Source: Actinomycetota bacterium
GTDB lineage: Bacteria; Actinomycetota; Actinomycetes; Nanopelagicales; Nanopelagicaceae
Length of the DNA stretch: 14,708 bases
Assembly: GCA_009924725.1 (NCBI GenBank)
Contig: RFRA01000009.1
Coordinates: forward strand, 1 to 14,708
Reading direction: 5' to 3'
Part shown: positions 7,757-14,094 of the stretch, piece after piece
How positions within the stretch are numbered: the first letter of the stretch is position 1
Layout of the letters: each line of letters starts with the position of its first letter
The notes under the pieces: model-generated
What the model was told of the DNA's origin: nothing
Database searches by the model: none
Seen by the model: the letters and a program-made list of their open reading frames with translations, nothing else
Translations under genes and position numbers: made by a program

Positions 7757-7763
7757 TTGGAGT

Positions 7764-9035
7764 GTGCATGTAACGGGCCTGCAAATACCTATTGCGATAA
7801 CAAAATCGCTACAAATTCTAGAAGGCAAGGTATCTGAGAACAGGTTCAAATTAGCGCAAGGTGCAATCCAACGCCTTTTTTCAAACACGCTATCAAGAGC
7901 CGATGATGGATCAATCTTTGTAATAACCGGCGATATCCCAGCCATGTGGTTACGAGATTCGACTTGGCAAGTTAGACCGCTTCTTGCTTCTGCGCAAGAT
8001 GAAGAAGTAGCACAATTGATCGCTGATGTCTCTAAACGTCAAGTCGAATATGTACTTACTGATCCTTATGCCAATGCATTTAATCCAAAACCTGATGGAA
8101 GTTGTTGGCATAAAGATTTCCCAGACCAGAGCCCATGGGTCTTTGAGCGAAAGTTTGAGTTAGATTCACTAGCCGCCGTCTTGGATCTGGCTATCCGGTT
8201 GTATCTGGAAAGTGGTTTTACTAATCACTTCACAGAGCGGTTTAACAAAGCAGTAGAAGTTATTTTGGATTTATTACAACGTGAACAGAATCATGACCCA
8301 AGTACTTATCGATTTAAACGTGAAGATGTGCGAGATTTTGATTTTTTAAGTTATGACGGTTATGGCGCACCAGTTGCATATACGGGCATGGTCTGGAGTG
8401 GGTTTAGACCAAGTGATGATGCGTGCAAGTTTGGCTACCTGATTCCGGCTAATGCTCATATGGCGCAAGTGCTAGCCCAATTAGCCGAGCTACCTGATGA
8501 TGTGTTTTCTGATCAAGCTAGCAAGGAAAGAGCGTTGAAGATAAGCGAGGAAATAAAGTATGGCATTGAGAAATTCGGCGTAGTTGATTTCGCCGGTAAG
8601 CCGATATTTGTTTACGAATGTGATGGCTTGGGCAATTATTTGTTACAAGATGATGCGAACATACCTAGCCTCTTATCGCTTCCGTATCTAGGAGTTTGCG
8701 GCGAATCTGATCCAGTTTATTTAGCTACCCGAAACTTCGTCCTCAGTGATCAAAATCCCTATTTCTATCGGGGACAAGTGTTAACTGGGCTGGGTTCGCA
8801 ACACACTCCGGAAAATCAAATCTGGCCTTTGGGAATAGCAATGCAGGGAATAACAAGCACTTCGGCAGCTGAAGTTGAGACTTGTTTGCAGTACTTGGAG
8901 AACAGTCATGCCGGAACTAATCAAATGCATGAATCAGTTGGAAAAGATGATCCAAAAATTTTTACCAGAGCTTGGTTTTCTTGGGCTGACATGACTTTCT
9001 ATCACTTACTTTTGAAATCAGTTAACTTGATTTAA
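7764..9035 (+). CDS. GH125 exo-alpha-1,6-mannosidase (metal-independent alpha-mannosidase)
   Basis: A 423-residue (alpha/alpha)6-barrel glycosidase of family GH125 (formerly DUF1237 / COG3538). Family blocks are GDIPAMWLRDSTWQVRPLL (56-74), NAFNPKPDGSCWHKDFPDQS (104-123), GMVWSGFRPSDDACKFGYLI (208-227), YFYRGQVLTGLGSQ, NQIWPLGIAMQGIT, and MHESVGKDDP (388-397). By position, the Asp in SDD (D218/D219) and E390 in MHES match the Asp general acid and Glu base described for the Clostridium perfringens enzyme; this is recalled family knowledge, not an alignment. Family members remove terminal alpha-1,6-mannose from mannosides such as N-glycan or mannan fragments. No signal peptide is seen, so it probably acts in the cytoplasm on imported oligosaccharide, but no transporter or other glycosidase is nearby. 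The start is GTG: the ATG at 7768 is out of frame and runs straight into a stop. The 3' end overlaps the convergent decarboxylase by 14 bases. Confidence 0.92.
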   Translation: MHVTGLQIPIAITKSLQILEGKVSENRFKLAQGAIQRLFSNTLSRADDGSIFVITGDIPAMWLRDSTWQVRPLLASAQDEEVAQLIADVSKRQVEYVLTDPYANAFNPKPDGSCWHKDFPDQSPWVFERKFELDSLAAVLDLAIRLYLESGFTNHFTERFNKAVEVILDLLQREQNHDPSTYRFKREDVRDFDFLSYDGYGAPVAYTGMVWSGFRPSDDACKFGYLIPANAHMAQVLAQLAELPDDVFSDQASKERALKISEEIKYGIEKFGVVDFAGKPIFVYECDGLGNYLLQDDANIPSLLSLPYLGVCGESDPVYLATRNFVLSDQNPYFYRGQVLTGLGSQHTPENQIWPLGIAMQGITSTSAAEVETCLQYLENSHAGTNQMHESVGKDDPKIFTRAWFSWADMTFYHLLLKSVNLI

Positions 9036-10467
9036 CCACTCGATAACTTTGCAGCGTTGGATCAGTGGCGTAAGCAATTCGCACGCCAGCTGATTTATTT
9101 GCAGCCAAGCCGCTTAAAATCGCTTTCGTTAAGACTTCACCGGGCGCGACTACTGCAACACCTGGCGGATAAGGCGCAATCAAATCAGCCGAAATTCGAC
9201 CTTCAGCCATTAAAGCTGAAATCATTTCAGTATCAGCAAAGTAGGCATCGCGCATTGAAAGTGCAATCTGCGGAACTACTGACCAGCTAAGAGCTGTTGC
9301 TGATTCACGAGGCGCGCTAACTAGTTTCTGCAAAATCGGGAGCAATGACTTACTCAACTCAGCAAAGCTCTCGGCATCATCGGCCAAAGTGGCTAAGAAA
9401 ACTACCGTGTCGCGGTCTGCCATCTCGACCCTGATGTTTGCCTTCAGTAACTCATTTTCAATTTCGACGCCAGATGTGCCCAACTGATTAGCCCGAAGGA
9501 CAATCTTTACCGGATCAAAGCGACCAGCCGCGAAATCGCCGGGGGATAAGAAAATGGGGCGGTCAAAGTTAGCTGCAATTTCAGTTTTGAACTTCGTTAC
9601 GTTTTCAATTAGTCGTCCTAATAACTCTTCGCCGCGGTGTTGCAAAAGTGCGCGGCAACCATCGATCGATGCAAGAGGTGCGCCAGCAGGTGATGTTGTG
9701 TGAGTTGTCTCAAAACTTTGTTCTAAGCGATCTAAATTTAAGAATTCGCCACGAGCAACTAAAAGTGCTGATGCGCTAAACCCGAGTAGAGCTTTATGAG
9801 TACTTGTGACTAAAGCATCTGCACCAAGCTGCATTACATGTTTTGGTAAATCTCCATGAAAACCAAAGTGAGCACCCCAAGCAGCATCAATTACTACTGG
9901 GATTTTATATTCATGAGCTTTGCGAATTAACTCAGGTAATTGCGAAATTGTTCCGAGATAACCAGGTTCGGTAAGCAGTAAGGCAATAGGTTTTTGCGGT
10001 AGCACTCGTTCTAATTCGGAAAGTGGAATCCCGGTAGGTACCCCAGTCGCTGCATCGATTTCAGGAGCTAACCAAATTGGTTCGAGCCCTGCTAACACCA
10101 AAGCACTCAGAACTGATCGATGCGCAGTGCGCGCAACTGCAATCTTGTCACCAGGTTTTCCAAGGGCCAAGATGACAGCTTGGTTAACGTGAGTTGAACC
10201 GCCAGCTGAGAAACGTGCGTAGTCACCGCCCCATAATTTGGCGGCTAGCGATTCAGCGCTTCTTAAGGTTTGGTTAGTTAATTTAATTTCATCTAAGCCA
10301 CCGTAAAGCGGGGTATCGCCGTCAACTACTGCACCTAACCCAAGATCGAGTTTGCTGGCACGCTGCTTGTGACCAGGGATCGTGAATGGTGTTCGTGCTA
10401 CTTCAAAGTAACGAAGGTAGGCGTCTAAGAGCGGAGCATCTTCGCGCAACGCTTTGAGGTAGGTCAT
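9022..10467 (-). CDS. PLP-dependent Orn/Lys/Arg decarboxylase family protein
   Basis: A 481-residue fold-type I PLP enzyme of the Orn/Lys/Arg decarboxylase family. TPFTIPGHKQR (27-37) is the family's N-terminal signature. SAGGSTHVNQ (88-96) binds the cofactor phosphate. DAAWGAHFGF (194-203) contains D194, which contacts the pyridine nitrogen. STHKALLGFS holds the Schiff-base lysine K225. A C-terminal domain follows (IAPYPPGVAVVAPGE near residue 440). The length matches the short Bacillus SpeA/YaaO type and lacks the N-terminal wing domain of the about 715-residue enterobacterial lysine or arginine decarboxylases. Expected reaction: decarboxylation of lysine or arginine (less likely ornithine) to cadaverine or agmatine. 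The sequence does not settle the substrate. It is divergent from gabT, so a link to diamine or omega-amino acid metabolism is possible. A TAGGCT box 7 nt upstream supports the start. Confidence 0.88.
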   Translation of the reverse strand: MTYLKALREDAPLLDAYLRYFEVARTPFTIPGHKQRASKLDLGLGAVVDGDTPLYGGLDEIKLTNQTLRSAESLAAKLWGGDYARFSAGGSTHVNQAVILALGKPGDKIAVARTAHRSVLSALVLAGLEPIWLAPEIDAATGVPTGIPLSELERVLPQKPIALLLTEPGYLGTISQLPELIRKAHEYKIPVVIDAAWGAHFGFHGDLPKHVMQLGADALVTSTHKALLGFSASALLVARGEFLNLDRLEQSFETTHTTSPAGAPLASIDGCRALLQHRGEELLGRLIENVTKFKTEIAANFDRPIFLSPGDFAAGRFDPVKIVLRANQLGTSGVEIENELLKANIRVEMADRDTVVFLATLADDAESFAELSKSLLPILQKLVSAPRESATALSWSVVPQIALSMRDAYFADTEMISALMAEGRISADLIAPYPPGVAVVAPGEVLTKAILSGLAANKSAGVRIAYATDPTLQSYRVVKSS

Positions 10468-10474
10468 AGCCGCA

Positions 10475-10480
10475 AGCCTA
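10475..10480 (-). promoter_or_regulatory. -10 element TAGGCT, leaderless start of the decarboxylase gene
   Basis: On the minus strand TAGGCT, then TGCGGCT (7 nt), then the ATG at 10467. No Shine-Dalgarno is present in the short interval. Confidence 0.55.
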
Positions 10481-10512
10481 ACTTCAAGGCGCCCCGATCG
10501 GAAATATGGCCT

Positions 10513-10518
10513 TAGACT
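10513..10518 (+). promoter_or_regulatory. -10 element TAGACT, leaderless start of gabT
   Basis: TAGACT, then TTACTC (6 nt), then the ATG at 10525. The spacing predicts transcription starting at the initiator codon. No purine-rich ribosome binding site and no clear -35 are visible. Confidence 0.6.
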
Positions 10519-10524
10519 TTACTC

Positions 10525-11865
10525 ATGACCGTACTTACTTCAGTTCCTCAGCAACGCCTCTTGGTTACGGAGATTCCTGGACCAAAATCTAAGGCGGAGA
10601 TTCAGCGACGCAGTGAAGAAGTTTCAGGTGGATTGGGAATTGCATTCCCTGCCGTAATTGTAAGTACTGGCGGCGCAATTCTGGTTGACCTAGATGGAAA
10701 TCAGATCATTGACATGGCCGCAGGTATTGGCGTAAACAATGTTGGAAACAGTGCACAGCGCGTAGTTGATCGAGTAATTGAACAAGTACAAGCTTTTTCA
10801 CATACCTGTTTCACAGTTGCTCCGTATCAGGGATATATCGATGTTTGTGCAAAGTTAAATGCGCATACACCAGGCACTCATAAGAAAAAATCGGTTTTGG
10901 TTAACTCAGGTGCTGAAGCAGTTGAGAACGCAGTGAAGATCGCTCGCAATGCAACAAAGCGCCAAGCGATTGTGGTGTTTGAACATGCATATCATGGTCG
11001 GACAAATTTAACGATGGCGCTAACTGCCAAGAACATGCCATACAAAGAAGGTTTCGGACCATTTGCAAACGAGATCTATCGCATGCCAATGCCATACGAA
11101 CTACGTTGGTTAGGCGATAAAGCAACGATTACTGCAGATGCACTCGAAGAAGTTGCACATAAGATTGAAAAAGAGATTGGTGCACATAATGTTGCAGCAA
11201 TCCTGATCGAACCAATTCAAGGTGAAGGTGGCTTCATTGTTCCACCTAAAGGATTCTTGCCTGGGTTATCAAAGTATTGTGCTGAAAACGGCATCATCTT
11301 TATTGCTGATGAGGTTCAAACTGGTTTTGCACGAACTGGAAATATGTTTGCAGTTGAAGCTGAAAATGTAGTTCCAGACATGATCATCACCGCAAAAGGT
11401 ATTGCTGGTGGCTTACCGCTGGCTGCAGTTACTGGTCGCGCAGAAATCATGGATGCAGTACACGTCAGTGGCCTCGGCGGAACTTACGGTGGAAACCCGG
11501 TTGCCTGCGCTGCATCCCTTGGTGTCTTTGAAACTATTGAAGAAGATGGCTTAGTTGAACGCGCTCGCGAAGTTGGCAAGATTTTGGGTCATGCGCTTTG
11601 CGAGATGGCTTCTAAGTATCCGATCATCGCTGAAGTTCGTGGCCGTGGCGCAATGATGGCAATCGAATTAGTAAAGCCTGGTTCACTTGAGCCAAACACT
11701 GAAGCAATGACCAAGGTAATTAATTACTGCGCGAAGAAAGGTGTCTTGCTTCTTTCAGCCGGCACTTATTCAAATGTAATTCGTTTCTTGCCACCAATTG
11801 TTATTTCAGATGAACTATTGCTTGATGCAATGAGCGTTCTTGATGAGGCTTTCGCTTCGCTTTAA
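10525..11865 (+). CDS. gabT: 4-aminobutyrate aminotransferase
   Basis: A 446-residue class III (omega) aminotransferase. VNSGAEAVENAVKIAR (126-141) binds the PLP phosphate. EHAYHGRT (153-160) holds the aromatic residue that stacks on PLP. EPIQGEGG (229-236) is typical of GABA aminotransferases. ADEVQTGFARTG contains D262, which contacts the pyridine nitrogen. ITAKGIAGGLPLA contains the Schiff-base lysine K291. GGTYGGNPVACAA completes the active site. The N-terminal TEIPGPKSKA is typical of actinobacterial GabT. It transfers the amino group of 4-aminobutyrate to 2-oxoglutarate, giving succinate semialdehyde and glutamate; many members also accept 5-aminovalerate. No gabD is present in the window. 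It is divergent from the decarboxylase gene (57-base gap) and its stop overlaps the convergent PLDc_N gene by 4 bases. A related omega-aminotransferase specificity cannot be excluded. Confidence 0.93.
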   Translation: MTVLTSVPQQRLLVTEIPGPKSKAEIQRRSEEVSGGLGIAFPAVIVSTGGAILVDLDGNQIIDMAAGIGVNNVGNSAQRVVDRVIEQVQAFSHTCFTVAPYQGYIDVCAKLNAHTPGTHKKKSVLVNSGAEAVENAVKIARNATKRQAIVVFEHAYHGRTNLTMALTAKNMPYKEGFGPFANEIYRMPMPYELRWLGDKATITADALEEVAHKIEKEIGAHNVAAILIEPIQGEGGFIVPPKGFLPGLSKYCAENGIIFIADEVQTGFARTGNMFAVEAENVVPDMIITAKGIAGGLPLAAVTGRAEIMDAVHVSGLGGTYGGNPVACAASLGVFETIEEDGLVERAREVGKILGHALCEMASKYPIIAEVRGRGAMMAIELVKPGSLEPNTEAMTKVINYCAKKGVLLLSAGTYSNVIRFLPPIVISDELLLDAMSVLDEAFASL

Positions 11866-12116
11866 AGCCCACGTAAGAAATCAGGATCATCATCTGGTGC
11901 AATTGAACGCTTTGGTTTACGGCCACCATTACCAGGACGTTTTGGTCGCCCAGCGATTAAGTAAGCAACTGCACCAAGTGTTGGAACTAGCACAATAATT
12001 ATTAGCCAACCCCAACGTGGCAGCGAACGCACTTCGCTATCTTCACGTTGAGCACAATCGATTAATCCATACAACTGGATACCGATAGTTAGAACTATAA
12101 ATAGAACTCTGGTCAT
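11862..12116 (-). CDS. Small two-helix membrane protein with PLDc_N domain
   Basis: An 84-residue protein with two predicted membrane helices (about 3-20 and 36-55) joined by the polar loop DCAQREDSEVRSLPRWGW. Its cytoplasmic tail is basic, then acidic, ending APDDDPDFLRGL. This is the PLDc_N (phospholipase D-nuclease N-terminal, cardiolipin synthase N-terminal-like) family. The catalytic HKD domain is absent, so it is not a phospholipase. The DDDPxFLRxL tail is common in actinobacterial stand-alone members, which often lie near men genes. Function unknown. It follows menA by 4 bases, so it can be cotranscribed with menE-menA, yet it has its own TAAACT box 6 nt before the ATG. Its end overlaps gabT by 4 bases. 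Confidence 0.88.
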   Translation of the reverse strand: MTRVLFIVLTIGIQLYGLIDCAQREDSEVRSLPRWGWLIIIVLVPTLGAVAYLIAGRPKRPGNGGRKPKRSIAPDDDPDFLRGL

Positions 12117-12120
12117 GGGA

Positions 12121-12969
12121 TTAGTTTAGCGCGAGCGCGATTGAGAAAACCACGCCAAACCAGAGCTGTAATTGGCCGGTTTTACCCAGTAGCGGAATTA
12201 ACGCAGGGCCAGTTGCGCCAGCGCGAACCTTATTAGCGATGATAAAAGTTTGCGGCAAAAGTGCCAAAGTGATGAGAGTGTTTTCACCAGAAACAGAAAG
12301 CGCTGAAACGTGCGCTAGCAGCAAAAGCGCAACAAAAAGTTTACGTGCTCTAGCATCGCCTAATCGAACGGCCAAGGTGCGCTTGCCAACTAGTTCATCT
12401 TGAGCACGATCGCGCAGATTGTTAATGGCCAGGAGCGCACAGGCAAGTGATCCCATTGGAATTGCAACTACAAAACTCTGCCAAGTTAAATTCTCAGTCT
12501 GCACATAGTAAGAACCCATGGTTGCTACTAATCCAAAAAATAAAAATACTGAAATTTCGCCTAAGCCCAAATAGCCATATGGTCGCTTGCCTCCGGTATA
12601 TGTCCAGGCTGCCAAAATTGCTGCAGCTCCAACTGCGATTAACCAAAGTGAAGTCAATAGCGCCAGGACTAACCCGACTACGGCGGCAATGGCAAAAGAG
12701 ATGAAAGCTGCCTGCTTGACCGACTTCGCGCTTGCTAAACCTGAAGCGACTAATCGAATTGGACCCACTCGATTATCGTCAGTGCCTTTAACTCCATCGG
12801 AATAATCATTGGCAAAGTTGACGCCTACTTGAAGCGCCAAACTAACAACTAGAGCTAAACCAGCCATCATCAAGTTGGCATCACTTGCCGCTAAGGAAGT
12901 CGCTACTAAGACTGGCGCGATTGCAGCCGGGAGGGTGCGCGGACGAGCACCAACAATCCATTTATTCAA
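12121..12969 (-). CDS. menA: 1,4-dihydroxy-2-naphthoate polyprenyltransferase
   Basis: A 282-residue UbiA-superfamily membrane prenyltransferase with about eight to nine hydrophobic segments. The first Asp-rich motif is NDYSDGVKGTDD (54-65, with D55, D58 and D64), and the second is NNLRDRAQDE (183-192, with D187 and D191); both bind Mg-diphosphate. It starts with ARPRTLPAAIAPV, a MenA signature (WxxxARPRTLP). It attaches the polyprenyl chain to 1,4-dihydroxy-2-naphthoate in menaquinone synthesis. The start is TTG at 12969, only 2 bases after the menE stop, supported by GGAG 8 nt upstream inside the menE end. Gene order menE-menA-PLDc_N implies an operon. Confidence 0.94.
   Translation of the reverse strand: MNKWIVGARPRTLPAAIAPVLVATSLAASDANLMMAGLALVVSLALQVGVNFANDYSDGVKGTDDNRVGPIRLVASGLASAKSVKQAAFISFAIAAVVGLVLALLTSLWLIAVGAAAILAAWTYTGGKRPYGYLGLGEISVFLFFGLVATMGSYYVQTENLTWQSFVVAIPMGSLACALLAINNLRDRAQDELVGKRTLAVRLGDARARKLFVALLLLAHVSALSVSGENTLITLALLPQTFIIANKVRAGATGPALIPLLGKTGQLQLWFGVVFSIALALN
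12123..12128 (-). promoter_or_regulatory. -10 element TAAACT overlapping the menA stop codon, leaderless start of the PLDc_N gene
   Basis: On the minus strand TAAACT, then AATCCC (6 nt), then the ATG at 12116. The box lies in the last menA codons and runs into its stop. No Shine-Dalgarno is present, which would otherwise be expected for a downstream operon gene. Confidence 0.5.
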
Positions 12970-12971
12970 AA

Positions 12972-14042
12972 CTAAAGCTCCGATTTCATAGCTAATTGCG
13001 CAAGTGCGCCTCGGTCTACTTTTCCGATTCCGATCAAAGGTAGCGCAGCTAATTGATGGAAACGCTTTGGCTTAGCTGAGTTGCCAAATTTTTCCAGTAA
13101 GAGACGCTCAACTTGTTCAGAAAAATCAGCTGGAGCATTAACTGCCGCAACGTGAAGTTCTTGCCCCCACTTTTCACTGGAAACTGCGAATGCAGCAAAT
13201 TCAGAATTAGAAAAACTCTGCGAGATAGCGCTTTCAATTTCGGAAAGTGAAATATTCTCGCCACCTGAAATAATTACGTCATCACCGCGACCCAGAACTT
13301 TTAAACGTCCGTCAACTAATTCACCTAGGTCGCTGGTAACAAACCAATTATTGGAATCTAAAGCTAAATTATTGGCCAGAATAGGACCTGAGACTTTGAT
13401 AAATCCAGCATCAGATATTGCTACCTGCACTCCATCGAGGGCAAAACCGTTATAAACACAACCACCAGAAGTTTCAGACATGCCATAAGTTGTTACAACT
13501 TTAATTCCGGCGTTTGTTGCTTGCGCTTGTAGTCCTGAACCTAGAGCAGCGCCACCAACTAGAACAGCCTTAGCGCTTTGCAGATGTTTTAGTAATCGCT
13601 CGTCACCATTGAGCCCGTTATAAAGTTGGGTAGGCACAATTGCGGTGTAATCAACTTTCGGATATTCACCCTCGTAACCAATTAAATTAACTGGGATCGT
13701 GCCCAGTTCTAAACTGCGAACTAAAACATTTACCGCGGCGATATGTGTCAGTGGCAGAAGTAGTGACCAAGTTTCACCAAAGTTTGCAGCTAAAAATTTA
13801 TTCGAAGCTTTGGCAGAAGCCAGTAGTGCGCCCGAACTAAGTGAAATTTCTTTATTGGCACCGGTGCTGCCAGTCGAGGTAACCAGCACCGCTGTGGTTG
13901 TTTCAACCTCAGTACTAGTTACAGCGCCAAAGCCAAGGGCTGGGCCATCGGAAACCAAAGCCTTAGCAAGGCTGGCCATAATCTGTGTGGTTGGCCACGC
14001 CCCGTCGATTGGGCTCACTATTCGTTGTGACTTGGTATCCAT
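12972..14042 (-). CDS. menE: O-succinylbenzoate-CoA ligase
   Basis: A 356-residue acyl-adenylate-forming enzyme (ANL superfamily), short like actinobacterial MenE proteins. The P-loop is TSTGSTGANK (55-64). TTYGMSETSGG (184-194) is the adenine-binding A5 region. TSDLGEL (236-242, with D238) binds ribose. GRGDDVIISGGENISLSEIE (251-270) forms the hinge and start of the C-terminal domain. K341 in GIGKVDRGAL is the catalytic lysine. It activates o-succinylbenzoate to its CoA thioester, the substrate of MenB, which is encoded divergently next door. It leads the minus-strand menE-menA-PLDc_N operon. Compared with larger ANL enzymes, the N-terminal region before the P-loop is only about 54 residues, as is usual in this branch. 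The start is the ATG at 14042, 9 nt after a TAGCCT box. Confidence 0.92.
   Translation of the reverse strand: MDTKSQRIVSPIDGAWPTTQIMASLAKALVSDGPALGFGAVTSTEVETTTAVLVTSTGSTGANKEISLSSGALLASAKASNKFLAANFGETWSLLLPLTHIAAVNVLVRSLELGTIPVNLIGYEGEYPKVDYTAIVPTQLYNGLNGDERLLKHLQSAKAVLVGGAALGSGLQAQATNAGIKVVTTYGMSETSGGCVYNGFALDGVQVAISDAGFIKVSGPILANNLALDSNNWFVTSDLGELVDGRLKVLGRGDDVIISGGENISLSEIESAISQSFSNSEFAAFAVSSEKWGQELHVAAVNAPADFSEQVERLLLEKFGNSAKPKRFHQLAALPLIGIGKVDRGALAQLAMKSEL
12978..12981 (-). promoter_or_regulatory. Ribosome binding site GGAG deciding the TTG start of menA
   Basis: GGAG on the minus strand lies in the last menE codons, 8 nt before the TTG at 12969. With the 2-base gap to the menE stop, it supports TTG as the true menA start and translational coupling with menE. 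Confidence 0.6.
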
Positions 14043-14050
14043 ATCGCCCG

Positions 14051-14057
14051 TAGGCTA
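14051..14057. promoter_or_regulatory. Overlapping divergent -10 elements of menE and menB (TAGGCTA)
   Basis: The 7-mer TAGGCTA gives TAGGCT on the plus strand (14051-14056) and TAGCCT on the minus strand (14057-14052); both fit TANNNT. Plus-strand transcription would leave a leader of about 32 nt containing the menB ribosome binding site. Minus-strand transcription would start about 2-3 nt before the menE ATG. No other convincing -10 was seen in the 52-base gap. Confidence 0.5.
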
Positions 14058-14085
14058 TCGCTCCTAGACCAAGCTTTCACTTCCT

Positions 14086-14090
14086 GGAGG
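14086..14090 (+). promoter_or_regulatory. Strong Shine-Dalgarno GGAGG for menB
   Basis: GGAGG lies 4 nt before the ATG at 14095. It is the strongest ribosome binding site noticed in the window and contrasts with the apparently leaderless neighbours. Confidence 0.75.
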
Positions 14091-14094
14091 AAAA

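Noticed and set aside
7759..7762. GGAG as Shine-Dalgarno for the GH125 gene
   Set aside because: It ends one base before the GTG start, and no in-frame ATG or GTG follows at a proper distance. Leaderless initiation at 7764 fits better.
7688..7945. Minus-strand frame upstream of the P450, considered as the missing P450 N-terminus after a frameshift
   Set aside because: The translation shows no P450 N-terminal features (no proline-rich or A-helix pattern) and is the exact antisense of the conserved GH125 start region.
9015..9033. AAATCA ... TGATTT inverted repeat at the GH125/decarboxylase junction as a terminator
   Set aside because: The stem is only 6 bp, AT-rich, with a 7-nt loop and no U-tract, and lies in coding sequence of both genes; likely chance.
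11847..11869. GGCTTT ... AAAGCC inverted repeat at the gabT/PLDc_N junction
   Set aside because: A 6-bp stem with an 11-nt loop is too weak to call a terminator, and its bases are explained by codons of the two overlapping gene ends.
13699..14067. 122-codon plus-strand frame opposite the menE 5' end
   Set aside because: It mirrors the conserved menE coding region, including the P-loop. Its Ser/Val/Thr-rich product is typical of an antisense shadow.
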